This document shows positions 29,049 to 38,446 of a DNA stretch of 64,000 nucleotides, one piece after another. Numbering within the stretch: the first letter of the stretch is position 1; the number at the start of each line of letters is the position of its first letter. Position numbers and translations under genes: made by a program. The notes beneath the pieces were generated by a model. The model ran no database searches. It was given only the letters and a program-made list of their open reading frames with translations, and was not told where the DNA came from. Source of the stretch: Pirellulales bacterium (lineage in GTDB: Bacteria > Planctomycetota > Planctomycetia > Pirellulales > Thermoguttaceae); contig JABWBD010000004.1 in NCBI GenBank assembly GCA_013360685.1, forward strand, positions 1-64,000. Reading direction: 5' to 3'.

Positions 29049-29142
29049 CTCGGGATGTGCCGCCCGGCGCTTCACGCCTCTTTCGCCTTCTCTGGAAGGA
29101 ACCTATAATGAGGGTTTCCCGACCAGTTGGAAGGACTTGCCC

Positions 29143-29973
29143 GTGCCGGACCGGCCTGCAGCCAACGAGCCACCCCGCGTGCGGATCGGAGCGGTGAGCT
29201 ACCTGAACTCGCGGCCGCTCATCCGGTTCCTGCCGCAGTACCTGCCCGCCGCATCCATTGAGGTCGACCTGCCCAGCCGCCTGGCCGACGGGCTGTCGGA
29301 CGGGCGGTTCGACGTGGCGCTGGTCCCGTCGATCGAGTATTTCCGGAACCCCGGGTACACGATCGTTTCCGATGCCTGCATTGCCAGCGATGGTCCGGTC
29401 CGCAGCGTCAAACTCTACAGCCGGGTGCCCGTCGAGCGGATCCGGACCCTTGCCCTCGACGAAGGCTCCCGGACCAGCGCCGCCTTGACGCGGATTCTTC
29501 TCCGAGAACGCTTCTCGCTGGAGCCGGCGATCGAGGTGCTCCCGATCGGGGCGGCCGTCGACGACTCCGCGGCCGATGCGGTGATGCTTGTCGGCGACCG
29601 CGGGATGTTCCCGCCCAGCGGCCGTTTTCACACGGTTTGGGATCTGGGCGACCAGTGGCGGCAGTGGACGGGGCTCCCGTTCGTCTTCGCCATGTGGATC
29701 GCGCGGCCGGGATTGGAGTTGGACGCCCTGGCGGAGGCGATCGCCGCGGCGCGGGATGAGGGTGTCCGGCAGGCCGATCGCATCGCCGGCGAGGAATCGC
29801 CGCTGGTGGGCATTCCGGAAGCCGATTGCCGTTCGTACTTCCGCGACAATCTGCGGTTTGTCCTCGGTCCGCGAGAACGGCAGGGCCTGGAACGGTATTG
29901 CCGCCTGGCCGCCGGTTATGGGCTTGTCCCGAAAGGAGTGCGGCTTGCCTACGCCGATTGCCGAACTTGCTGA
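29143..29973 (+). CDS. mqnA: Menaquinone biosynthesis protein MqnA (chorismate dehydratase, futalosine pathway)
   Basis: 'RIGAVSYLNSRPLIRFL', 'FDVALVPSIEYFRNPGYTIVSDACIASDGPVRSVKLYSRVP', 'FVFAMWIARPG'; probable GTG start at 29143. Confidence 0.88.
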   Translation: MPDRPAANEPPRVRIGAVSYLNSRPLIRFLPQYLPAASIEVDLPSRLADGLSDGRFDVALVPSIEYFRNPGYTIVSDACIASDGPVRSVKLYSRVPVERIRTLALDEGSRTSAALTRILLRERFSLEPAIEVLPIGAAVDDSAADAVMLVGDRGMFPPSGRFHTVWDLGDQWRQWTGLPFVFAMWIARPGLELDALAEAIAAARDEGVRQADRIAGEESPLVGIPEADCRSYFRDNLRFVLGPRERQGLERYCRLAAGYGLVPKGVRLAYADCRTC

Positions 29974-31036
29974 GAAGCCCCTCGCCGGAGAGCGGCTCGC
30001 CTGTGAGGAGGGCATGCGGCTGCTCGAATCTTGCGAGCTTGCCACGCTGGGCCGCGCGGCCGACGCCATGGCTCGCCGTCTCCACCCCGAGCCCTACCGC
30101 ACCTACAATATCGACCGCAACATCAACTACACAAACGTCTGCATCGGCGGTTGCCGCTTCTGCGCGTTTTCACGCCGTCCGGGCGACAGGGAAGGCTATA
30201 CGATCGGCCGCGAGGAATTGCACCGTAAGATCGAAGAGACCCTCGCTCTGGGCGGCAATCAGGTTTTGTTGCAGGGCGGCATGCATCCCGGGCTGGAGTT
30301 CTCCTGGTATGAGGAATTGCTTCGCGATATTCGTCTGCGGTTTCCCAACGTGAACATCCACGGTTTCAGCCCGCCCGAGATCCACCACATGAGCCAGGTT
30401 TCCGGGCTAAGCGTCGACGAAGTGCTCGGCCGGCTCAGAGCGGCCGGGCTGGGCAGCCTGCCGGGCGGCGGCGCAGAGATCCTCGTCGACCGGGTCCGCC
30501 GCGCAGTGAGCCCCTGCAAGGTCTCCGCCGACGGCTGGCTCGACGTCTGCCGCCGCTGGCATCGCATCGGCGGACGCGGAACGGCCACGATGATGTTCGG
30601 CCACCTGGAGACCCTTGAAGAACGGATCGAACACCTGGACCGGTTGCGCCGATTGCAGGATGAAACGGGCGGTTTCACTGCCTTTATCGTTTGGACGTTC
30701 CAACCCGGACACACGGCACTCGCCGACCTGCCCAAGCTAGGGGCCTTCGAATACCTGAAGACACTTGCCGTCGCACGGCTCTACCTCGACAATTTCCCAA
30801 ACCTTCAGGCCAGTTGGGTGACGCAGGGCCTCCCGGTCGGCCAGATGGCCCTCCGGTTCGGCGCCAACGATATGGGGAGCCTGATGATCGAGGAGAACGT
30901 CGTGGCTGCCGCCGGAACGAGTTTCCGGACGACCGAGACCGAGATCCGCCGCCGGATTGCCGACACCGGGTACACCCCGCGACGGAGAAATGTCTTTTAC
31001 GAGCTTCTGGACGGCCCCGAACCGTCCGGCCTTTGA
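29945..31036 (+). CDS. mqnC: Cyclic dehypoxanthine futalosine synthase MqnC (radical SAM)
   Basis: Radical SAM motif 'NINYTNVCIGGCRFCAFSR', 'LLQGGMHPGLEFSWYEELLRDIR', 'ATMMFGHLET', C-terminal 'RIADTGYTPRRRNVFYELL'; start uncertain (TTG at 29945). Confidence 0.9.
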   Translation: MPTPIAELAEKPLAGERLACEEGMRLLESCELATLGRAADAMARRLHPEPYRTYNIDRNINYTNVCIGGCRFCAFSRRPGDREGYTIGREELHRKIEETLALGGNQVLLQGGMHPGLEFSWYEELLRDIRLRFPNVNIHGFSPPEIHHMSQVSGLSVDEVLGRLRAAGLGSLPGGGAEILVDRVRRAVSPCKVSADGWLDVCRRWHRIGGRGTATMMFGHLETLEERIEHLDRLRRLQDETGGFTAFIVWTFQPGHTALADLPKLGAFEYLKTLAVARLYLDNFPNLQASWVTQGLPVGQMALRFGANDMGSLMIEENVVAAAGTSFRTTETEIRRRIADTGYTPRRRNVFYELLDGPEPSGL

Positions 31037-31111
31037 AGCGTAAGGTAAGCTACGATAAGAGTTTCAGTTTCACGCCCCGTTGCGATGCGAGGGCAGCCGT
31101 TAGGGAACGTC

Positions 31112-31915
31112 ATGATCCGTGTTCGCAATCTGACCAAGCACTACGCCGATCTCCAGCGCGGCAAGCTTGTCGCGCTGGACGGGATCAGTTTCAGTGCCGC
31201 TGCGGGTCAGATCTACGGTCTCTTGGGACCCAACGGCGCGGGCAAGACTACGGCCCTGCGGCTCTTGAGCACCCTGCTCCGCCCGACCGCGGGCACGGCC
31301 ACCATCAACGGCTACGATGTCGTCACCCAGCCCTCGATGGTCCGCCGGCAAATCGGGTTCATGTCGGCGAATACGGCGGTGTACGACCGTATGACCGCCT
31401 GGGAAATGGTCGAGCACTTCGGCCGCCTCTACGGCATCCCGCAGGACGAGCTGACTGCGCGCATGGAGCGGCTCTTCGAACGTCTCCAGATGAACGAGAT
31501 CCGGGACCTCTTGGGCGCGAAGATGTCGACCGGCATGAAGCAGAAAGTCTCCATCGCCCGCGCGATCGTCCACGATCCGCCGGTGGTGATCTTCGACGAG
31601 GCGACTTCGGGGCTCGACGTACTGGTCGCGCGTGCCTTGCTGCGGACCGTGGCGGAACTCCGCGAGCACGGCAAGTGCGTCCTGTTTTCAACGCACATCA
31701 TGCGCGAAGCGGAAAAACTCTGCGACCGCGTAGCGATCATCCACCGCGGGCACATCCTGGCGGAAGGCCCGCTCGCCGCACTCCGCGACGAATACCACGA
31801 GCACGACCTGGAGGAGTTGTTTTTCCAGTTGATCTCCCGCCACGACGAGCCGCGCGGGAATGGGGGGATGGAGGATGGAGGAAGGGCGGAACGGATGAAT
31901 GGGTTAATGGGCTAA
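31112..31915 (+). CDS. ABC transporter ATP-binding protein (NatA-like)
   Basis: '[35 protein letters not shown]', '[31 protein letters not shown]'. Confidence 0.95.
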   Translation: MIRVRNLTKHYADLQRGKLVALDGISFSAAAGQIYGLLGPNGAGKTTALRLLSTLLRPTAGTATINGYDVVTQPSMVRRQIGFMSANTAVYDRMTAWEMVEHFGRLYGIPQDELTARMERLFERLQMNEIRDLLGAKMSTGMKQKVSIARAIVHDPPVVIFDEATSGLDVLVARALLRTVAELREHGKCVLFSTHIMREAEKLCDRVAIIHRGHILAEGPLAALRDEYHEHDLEELFFQLISRHDEPRGNGGMEDGGRAERMNGLMG

Positions 31916-31950
31916 CCTCTGCTTGGCACTGTTTCCCGGAGAGACGCCAC

Positions 31951-34227
31951 ATGCGAGGGATGAATCTTCAGAACGTCCGCTGGATTCTCAGCCGCGAGAT
32001 CCGCGACCAGCTCCGCGACCGGCGGACGCTGTTCGTGGTGCTCGTGCTGCCGATCCTGCTCTACCCGCTGTTGGGGATGACGTTCTTCCAGATCTCCCAG
32101 TTCATGCAGGAGCAGCCCACGGTTGTGTTGGTCGTCGGTGCCCGGGATCTGGCCGGTCTGCCGCCCCTGTTTGAGAAAGACCGTTTTGCCGATGCGCTGT
32201 TTACCGATCCCGAGAAGCAACGCCTGCTGGAGATCGAGTTTGCCTCCAGGGAGCTGCGGCGGACCGACGACGAAGCGTCCACGCGCGTCTATTCGCAGGC
32301 GGAAGCGCGCGGTGCCGTCATTGCCGGCCGGTACGACGCCGCGCTCTATTTCCCGCCCGACTTCGCCGACCGGCTTGAGGCGTTCCGCGAGGCGATCCAA
32401 GAACGGACCGCTCGCAAGGCCCGCGACGGCGAACCCGCCGGGTCCGCGGAAACGGCGGTCCCGCTGGCGATCCCCAGTCCCGAAATCATCTACACGACGG
32501 CCAACGAGAAATCGCAGATTGCGTTTGCCCGCCTGAGCGAGTTGCTCCGCCGCTGGACCGAAAAGATCGGCGAGACCAACTTGGAGGCCAGCGGAGTGCC
32601 GCCGACCGCGGCCAGGCCCTTCGAAGTCGAAACCGCCGACGTGGCCGATCAGACAGGCATGCGCGGCGCCGCCGTCTGGTCCAAGATCCTTCCGGTGCTC
32701 TTGCTGATCTGGGCGATGACCGGCGCGTTTTACCCGGCCGTCGACCTCTGCGCCGGCGAGAAGGAACGTGGCACCCTGGAGACCCTCCTGAGCAGCCCGG
32801 CCGAGCGGAGCGAGATCGTGCTCGGCAAGCTGCTGACGATCATGCTTTTCAGTATGGTCACGGCCATTTTGAACCTGCTGAGCATCGGGATCACGGGCTG
32901 GCTGGTGCTGGCCCAGTTGCCCGGCCTGGGGCCGCCGCCCACCATCGCCGTCGTCTGGCTCGCCTTGGCGCTCGCGCCCGTCTCCGCGCTGTTCAGTGCC
33001 CTGTGCCTCGCCTTGGCCGCGTTTGCCCGCAGCACCAAGGAGGGACAATACTACCTCATGCCGCTGCTGCTGGTCACGATGCCGCTGGCGGTATTGCCGA
33101 TGTCGTCGGGCGTGGAGCTGACTCTGGGCAACAGCCTGATCCCGGTGAGCGGCGTGGTCCTTTTGCTCCGCACCGCCCTGGAGGGCAACTCCTGGTCGGC
33201 CATTCAGTTCGCCCCGCCGGTCGTGGCCGTCACGCTGGCCTGCTGTTACCTGGCGATCCGCTGGGCCGTGGAGCAGTTCAACTCCGAGTCGGTCCTCTTC
33301 CGCGAGAGCGAGCGGCTCGACGTCGGCCTTTGGGTCCGCCACCTGATGCACGACCGCCAGGCAACTCCGACCGCCGCCGCGGCCCTGTTTTGCGGGGTAC
33401 TGATCCTCGTGGTGAAGTTCTTCATGAGCTTCGCAATGCCCCAGCCGGCCGGCTTCCGCCAGTTTGCCGCGGCCACCCTGGTAACGCAGCTCGTGGTCAT
33501 CGCCACGCCCGCGCTCTTGATGACCCTCTTGTTCACCAGCAGTCCCCGGCAGACCCTGCTGTTGGGGCGTCCGCGCGCGCGGACTTTGCTGGCCGCGATG
33601 GCCCTGGCCGTCGTGCTGCACCCGGTGATGAGCGGCCTGCAGTGGGTGGTGATGAGGCTCTATCCGGTCAGCGCACCGATGCAGGAGGCTCTCTCGGGTC
33701 TGGAAGGTATTTTCCGCGGCGCGCCGTTCTGGCAGGTGGCGATGGTCGTTGCCCTGGTACCGGCCCTCTGCGAGGAGCTGGCCTTCCGCGGCTTCATCCT
33801 CTCCGGTTTCCGGCATCTGGGTCACAAGTGGCGCGCGATCGTCTTTAGCGCCGTCTTCTTCGGGCTGACGCACGGGATCCTTCAACAGTCGCTGATTGCC
33901 TCGTTGACCGGCGTCGTGATCGGCATGATCGCCGTCCAGAGCGGCAGCCTCCTGCCCGGTATCCTGTTCCACCTCGTCCACAACGGCCTGGCCCTGGCCA
34001 GCATGCAGTTCGGGCCGAGCCTCTTGGAACGATTGCCGTGGTTGCGGTCCGCGGCCGAAGTCTCCGAAGGCGGAGGGATCGTCTACTCGTGGTCAGCGGT
34101 GATGGCAGGCGGGGCGCTGGCCATCGCGTTGGTCGCTTGGCTCGAGTGCCTGCCCCATTCCAAATCCGCGGAAGAAGAAGAGCAGGAGCGGATCGACCGT
34201 GCCTTCCAGGTCGACCTGGGCAACTGA
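31951..34227 (+). CDS. ABC-2 (NatB-like) permease fused to C-terminal CPBP/CAAX-protease-like domain
   Basis: 'ILSREIRDQLRDRRTLFVVLVLPILLYPLLGM', 'CAGEKERGTLETLLSSPAERSEIVLGKLL'; C-terminal 'LCEELAFRGFILSGFRHLG...VFFGLTHGILQQSLIASLTGVVIGMIAVQSGSLLPGILFHLVHNGLAL' carries EExxxR and HxxxN-type CPBP motifs. Confidence 0.93.
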   Translation: MRGMNLQNVRWILSREIRDQLRDRRTLFVVLVLPILLYPLLGMTFFQISQFMQEQPTVVLVVGARDLAGLPPLFEKDRFADALFTDPEKQRLLEIEFASRELRRTDDEASTRVYSQAEARGAVIAGRYDAALYFPPDFADRLEAFREAIQERTARKARDGEPAGSAETAVPLAIPSPEIIYTTANEKSQIAFARLSELLRRWTEKIGETNLEASGVPPTAARPFEVETADVADQTGMRGAAVWSKILPVLLLIWAMTGAFYPAVDLCAGEKERGTLETLLSSPAERSEIVLGKLLTIMLFSMVTAILNLLSIGITGWLVLAQLPGLGPPPTIAVVWLALALAPVSALFSALCLALAAFARSTKEGQYYLMPLLLVTMPLAVLPMSSGVELTLGNSLIPVSGVVLLLRTALEGNSWSAIQFAPPVVAVTLACCYLAIRWAVEQFNSESVLFRESERLDVGLWVRHLMHDRQATPTAAAALFCGVLILVVKFFMSFAMPQPAGFRQFAAATLVTQLVVIATPALLMTLLFTSSPRQTLLLGRPRARTLLAAMALAVVLHPVMSGLQWVVMRLYPVSAPMQEALSGLEGIFRGAPFWQVAMVVALVPALCEELAFRGFILSGFRHLGHKWRAIVFSAVFFGLTHGILQQSLIASLTGVVIGMIAVQSGSLLPGILFHLVHNGLALASMQFGPSLLERLPWLRSAAEVSEGGGIVYSWSAVMAGGALAIALVAWLECLPHSKSAEEEEQERIDRAFQVDLGN

Positions 34228-34359
34228 TCGTCCCGAGCCGGGGCACGTACTGGAGAGTCGAGGCGGGGGTCGAGAACCGCGTCGCCACAGTGGTGCCGTT
34301 GGCCGCGAGGCAGTAGGATAGGGCTGTGTCTTCGACCGGCCGACGGAAGAGGGTCTGCA

Positions 34360-35018
34360 TGCCTCAATCCAACAAGCATGAGCCATCCTGGCCGCTGGAG
34401 GGAACGGGCACCGTTCTCGTTGCGATCGCCGGCGTTGCCGCGTCGCTGGCGGTGCTTGGCGCCGTGTTGGTCTCGACGGGCCGCGAGGGGCGAGTGTTGG
34501 CGGTTTTCCTCTTCGCCGGAGGAGAGTGCGTCGGCATTGGCGTCCTTCTCTGCTTTGCGACCGCACTTGCGGTGACTTGGCTTGCAGACCGTCGTCGCAA
34601 GGCCGAGGGGCGAGGGCCATCGGCTGCGCCCTACCAATTCGGCATCCGTGCGGTCCTGGCCGTGGCAACATTTCTCGCGATCCTTCTTGCCGCCAATCGA
34701 AGCATTCTCATATTTTGTGGCGCAGAATCGTTGCGGTCGGCCTACCGCATCGCCGGGACCGCCGCCGGGTTCCTGGTCTGTTTCTTCTCTTGGACTGCGA
34801 TTGGCGGCGCCGGCCTGCTCGCGTTGGCACTTGCGTGGCGGAAAAGTCTGGCTGTGCACAGCGCGCGTGCTGGCGGCGGTGAAAACCGCAGACTCCCCCA
34901 TCCCGGCAGCAAGGAGAATCGAGATGCTCCAGAGCCACCTTCCGGTACGGCGCCTGACCTGGAGTCGGCTGATGACTCTGTCGATCATGGCAGCCGTTCC
35001 GATGGCCGCTTACCATGA
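34360..35018 (+). CDS. Hypothetical membrane protein
   Basis: 'MPQSNKHEPSWPLEGTGTVLVAIAGVAASLAVLGAVLV...' with four predicted hydrophobic segments; fills gap between clear genes. Confidence 0.55.
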
Positions 35019-35209
35019 GGCCCACTTATGTGTCGTACAATGCGATGTAGGTACCTTCGAAATCTCCCAGAGGGCAAGAGTTTTCCACCTGTAGTGTTTT
35101 TCAGGCGAGGACGGAGCAGGATGCGATGCGAGGAGGAACGGAGGCAGGCAGGCCGAGCCGAGTCCCGTTGGTGTCACGCAAGCTGGACGGCTCAAAGAAA
35201 GGACAACCG

Positions 35210-36379
35210 ATGGGCATGAGGCGTGCTGCACTTTCAATGGGGACGCTCTGGTGTGCACTGTTGGGGCTGCCGGGGGCCGGACAACCGTCTTTCTGCCGTG
35301 CCGCGGACGCCTCGCAGACACTGACAGTTCGTCTGTTGGACAGAGACGGAAAACCGGTCGAAGGGGCTCATGCGGGGACTTTCTCCATTCATGCGGACCG
35401 ATGCGAAGAACCGGCGGACGAGTCGGGATGGCAGTATCGCGCACATGCCGTTTCTGATGGTTATGGACGCGCACGCATCACGGACCATCCAGACCTGCTA
35501 ACTTGCCTTGTTGCGCGACACGTCGGCAGGAAACTCACCGGTATTCGCCGCGTAAGCGAAGAAGAACTGAACAGAATCGTCGACGTCACGATGGAGCCGC
35601 AGTGCCGAGTCTTCGGACGCCTGACATCCAACGAATTAGGGACCCTCAATCGGAACCTAGCGGCGAATGCCGTCTATCTTTATTCGGGCGATGAACGGCC
35701 TCTGGGCTGGTTTTCCGATCAAACTGCCTTCCACTTCTACGTACCTCCGGGCACATATCGCTTCAAAGCCTACAGCAGCGAAGCGCACGAAGTCTCTGGG
35801 ACTGTGACCGTGCCGCCGGATCAGGCCGAGTTGGAGATCGGCACGATCAACCTGGCTGCGAAACGTTGGGCATTGCTCCGAGGTCAGCCTGCACCCGAAT
35901 TTCAGGAGGTTGTGGCATGGAAGAACAGTGAGCCGTTGAAGCTCTCCGACTTGCGCGGCAACGTGGTACTGCTGGAATTTTGGGGATACTGGTGCGGACC
36001 ATGCGTGGGGCGCATGGCGGACCTTTTCTCCGTCTACGACAAATATCGCGACCAAGGTCTGGTGATCATCGGCATTCATTTGGATACGGGCGAGGGGATC
36101 GATTCCCCGGCAAAGCTCGACGAAAAGTTGGCCGAGATCAAGAATCGACTCTGGAAGGGCCGCGACATTCCGTTTCCAGTTGCCTTGGTCCTTGAGCACC
36201 AGGTGCCGTTTCGAGCCGACGTTGAGAGAAAAGCGGGCTGTCCGCTGGCGGCGGACTACGGCATTGACAGCGTGCCGACCGGAGTGCTCATCGACCGCCA
36301 AGGACGAGTCGTGGACACGTACTACGCCGGCCGCGATTCCGATGAGGCCGTGTTGTTGAAGACTATGGCAGGGAATTGA
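35210..36379 (+). CDS. TlpA/thioredoxin-family protein, secreted, with N-terminal carboxypeptidase-regulatory-like region
   Basis: 'LRGNVVLLEFWGYWCGPCVGRMADLFSVYDKYRDQGLVIIGIHLD' (WCGPC redox motif); 'GVLIDRQGRVVDTYYAG'; signal peptide from ATG 35210. Confidence 0.9.
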   Translation: MGMRRAALSMGTLWCALLGLPGAGQPSFCRAADASQTLTVRLLDRDGKPVEGAHAGTFSIHADRCEEPADESGWQYRAHAVSDGYGRARITDHPDLLTCLVARHVGRKLTGIRRVSEEELNRIVDVTMEPQCRVFGRLTSNELGTLNRNLAANAVYLYSGDERPLGWFSDQTAFHFYVPPGTYRFKAYSSEAHEVSGTVTVPPDQAELEIGTINLAAKRWALLRGQPAPEFQEVVAWKNSEPLKLSDLRGNVVLLEFWGYWCGPCVGRMADLFSVYDKYRDQGLVIIGIHLDTGEGIDSPAKLDEKLAEIKNRLWKGRDIPFPVALVLEHQVPFRADVERKAGCPLAADYGIDSVPTGVLIDRQGRVVDTYYAGRDSDEAVLLKTMAGN

Positions 36380-36416
36380 CTCGTTAACACAGCGGCATGC
36401 GGCAGGAGGATTTCCA

Positions 36417-38234
36417 ATGCGTGCTATTCTGGGAATCATTGCGTACTCGATCGCTGGGCTACTAATACTTGGCGAGTTCCGCGACGGCTGTGCTGAGGAG
36501 CGGACGGTCACAGCGGCTACCGTCTGCGGGCGGATCGTCACGATCGAAGGAATACCTCTCAGCGGGAGCGTCTCAATCAGGCCGCCTTGGTGCAACACCT
36601 ACACCGCTGACGCGGGTGCGGACGGCCGGTTCCGGCTTACCGTCAAGCCACAGGAGGTCGTGAGAATGTACGGCTCGCTCGAATCAGGCGGGCTGATCGT
36701 CAAAGCGAAGGATTTGGCCCCAGTCGTCATTTCGCTGCCGGTGCTCCCTGCGGGCGGCGAGGTCAGGCTTGGTGATGTCTTTCTAGGGTACGGCACGTTT
36801 TTGCGTGGGCAAGTCCTATCTCCGCAAGGTGGCGCTGTGGCCGGAGCGGAGGTAACGGTGCGCACTTTTGCCAACTACCTGGGAAACACAGTGGGACACA
36901 TGCTCCCGGACACAACTCTGGTGGCGGATGAGCAGGGTGGATTCCAGACACCTGCGTTGCCGTGTTGCCAACTCGGTCTGGAGGTATCGGCCCCGGGATT
37001 CCAGTTGGCTGGCGGCCCGCTGCAACTCGATGGTTGGGCGCGCCGCCTGGAATTGCAGCCCATTCGCTTGCAGCCGGAATACCCTGTCCACGGACATGTT
37101 CGTGCCCCGAATGGCCAAGCGATTGCCGGTGCTCGTGTCCGGTGGTTTCGCGAAGATCACAGCGATGCGGAGGGGAATTTTCAACTGCATGGGCTCGAGC
37201 GAGATTACCGCGTTCAAGTCATCGTGTCGGCGGACGGGTATCGCGTTCACAACGAGATCCACCGCGGAGAGACCAACATGAACATCGTCCTGAGCCCAGC
37301 TCACTACTTGACAGGGCGAGTGACTGACGCTCGCAGCGGGAAGCCAATCAGACTAAGACAGGTAGTGCTGTGTGAGTACTCGCTGGACGCCGACGGACAA
37401 CCGCGTGTCGACGGCTGCCGCAACGCGAGGTTCCGGCAACCGGCGTCGGGACAGTTCATGGTTGAGCACTTTGGTCCCGCGCGCTACCACGTGCTCTTCA
37501 AGGCCGACGACTATCAGGATCGGGAGCTTTTCTTGGACTTGCTCGATTCGGATCGCGACTGGGACGTGGGCGGAATCGAACTTTGGCCTCTCGTTCAAAG
37601 TCCCGATCCAGCGATCGTCGTGCAACGAATACGCGGAAGAGTGACTCGCGGCGGTGAGCCGGTAGCCCGAGCGACTGTCTCCCTATGGAGTCCGGGTAGG
37701 AAGTTTGCAGGTCGCGAAAATGCTGCGGTCCATTACGGGCGACTCGTGCCGCCTCCGCCATCCTGCCGCGAGATGAAAGTTACCGGTGAAGATGGCGAGT
37801 TCGAGTTTTCGGCACCGTATCAAGGGGAATGGTTGGTCCGCGCCGACTGTCCCGAGGCGGCGCCGACAGTCGTTGGCCCAGTGAACGTAAAGCGGGGCGA
37901 GGATGCCGAGCAAGCCGTTGAGATCGGAGAAAGTGGATCTCTGGTTGGCCGGGTTCGGGGGATCGCTTTCTCCGCTCCGGGCGTGCTCTGGGCGATTGTG
38001 TTCGACGACCGTGCGATTATGGAAGTCGCCCAAGTTGACCCAGGCGGAGAATTTCGTTTCGACCGCATGCCAGCCGGAACCTATGGTGTCAAGATCGGGC
38101 ACTGTGCGATGAACGACTCGGAGATCTATGGTGGCCTGTGGGATACGCTTGCCGATCCCTGGAACCGAGCAGAGAAGGTGGAAATCACGGCCGGGAGCAA
38201 GGCCACGGTTGAACTCGACGCGCGTCACAAGTAA
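36417..38234 (+). CDS. Secreted protein with multiple carboxypeptidase-regulatory-like domains
   Basis: Repeated 'GRIVTIEGIPLSGSVSI', 'GQVLSPQGGAVAGAEVTV', 'GHVRAPNGQAIAGARVRW', 'GRVTRGGEPVARATVSL' motifs. Confidence 0.82.
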   Translation: MRAILGIIAYSIAGLLILGEFRDGCAEERTVTAATVCGRIVTIEGIPLSGSVSIRPPWCNTYTADAGADGRFRLTVKPQEVVRMYGSLESGGLIVKAKDLAPVVISLPVLPAGGEVRLGDVFLGYGTFLRGQVLSPQGGAVAGAEVTVRTFANYLGNTVGHMLPDTTLVADEQGGFQTPALPCCQLGLEVSAPGFQLAGGPLQLDGWARRLELQPIRLQPEYPVHGHVRAPNGQAIAGARVRWFREDHSDAEGNFQLHGLERDYRVQVIVSADGYRVHNEIHRGETNMNIVLSPAHYLTGRVTDARSGKPIRLRQVVLCEYSLDADGQPRVDGCRNARFRQPASGQFMVEHFGPARYHVLFKADDYQDRELFLDLLDSDRDWDVGGIELWPLVQSPDPAIVVQRIRGRVTRGGEPVARATVSLWSPGRKFAGRENAAVHYGRLVPPPPSCREMKVTGEDGEFEFSAPYQGEWLVRADCPEAAPTVVGPVNVKRGEDAEQAVEIGESGSLVGRVRGIAFSAPGVLWAIVFDDRAIMEVAQVDPGGEFRFDRMPAGTYGVKIGHCAMNDSEIYGGLWDTLADPWNRAEKVEITAGSKATVELDARHK

Positions 38235-38446
38235 CCGAAAAAAAGGCCGAATTTCCTCCGCTCTCCCTTGCCAGATAAAGCCCGGCCCCGCGGCACCGGG
38301 ATCTCCGGCGGGGCGGGGCCGTCTGCGCTGGGGTTGGTAAGGAGCGGCCGGTCGGTCGGCCTTGAACTGGTAGTTGGGATTGCGGACATCGAAATCGGCG
38401 TCGGTGAATCCGTTGTTCACCTCCTGGCATCAGGCTCAAAACCAGT

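Noticed and set aside
30691-31948. Upstream extension of the 1178-aa ORF before the ABC permease
   Set aside because: Out-of-frame translation of mqnC and the ABC ATPase; true permease start is near 31951.
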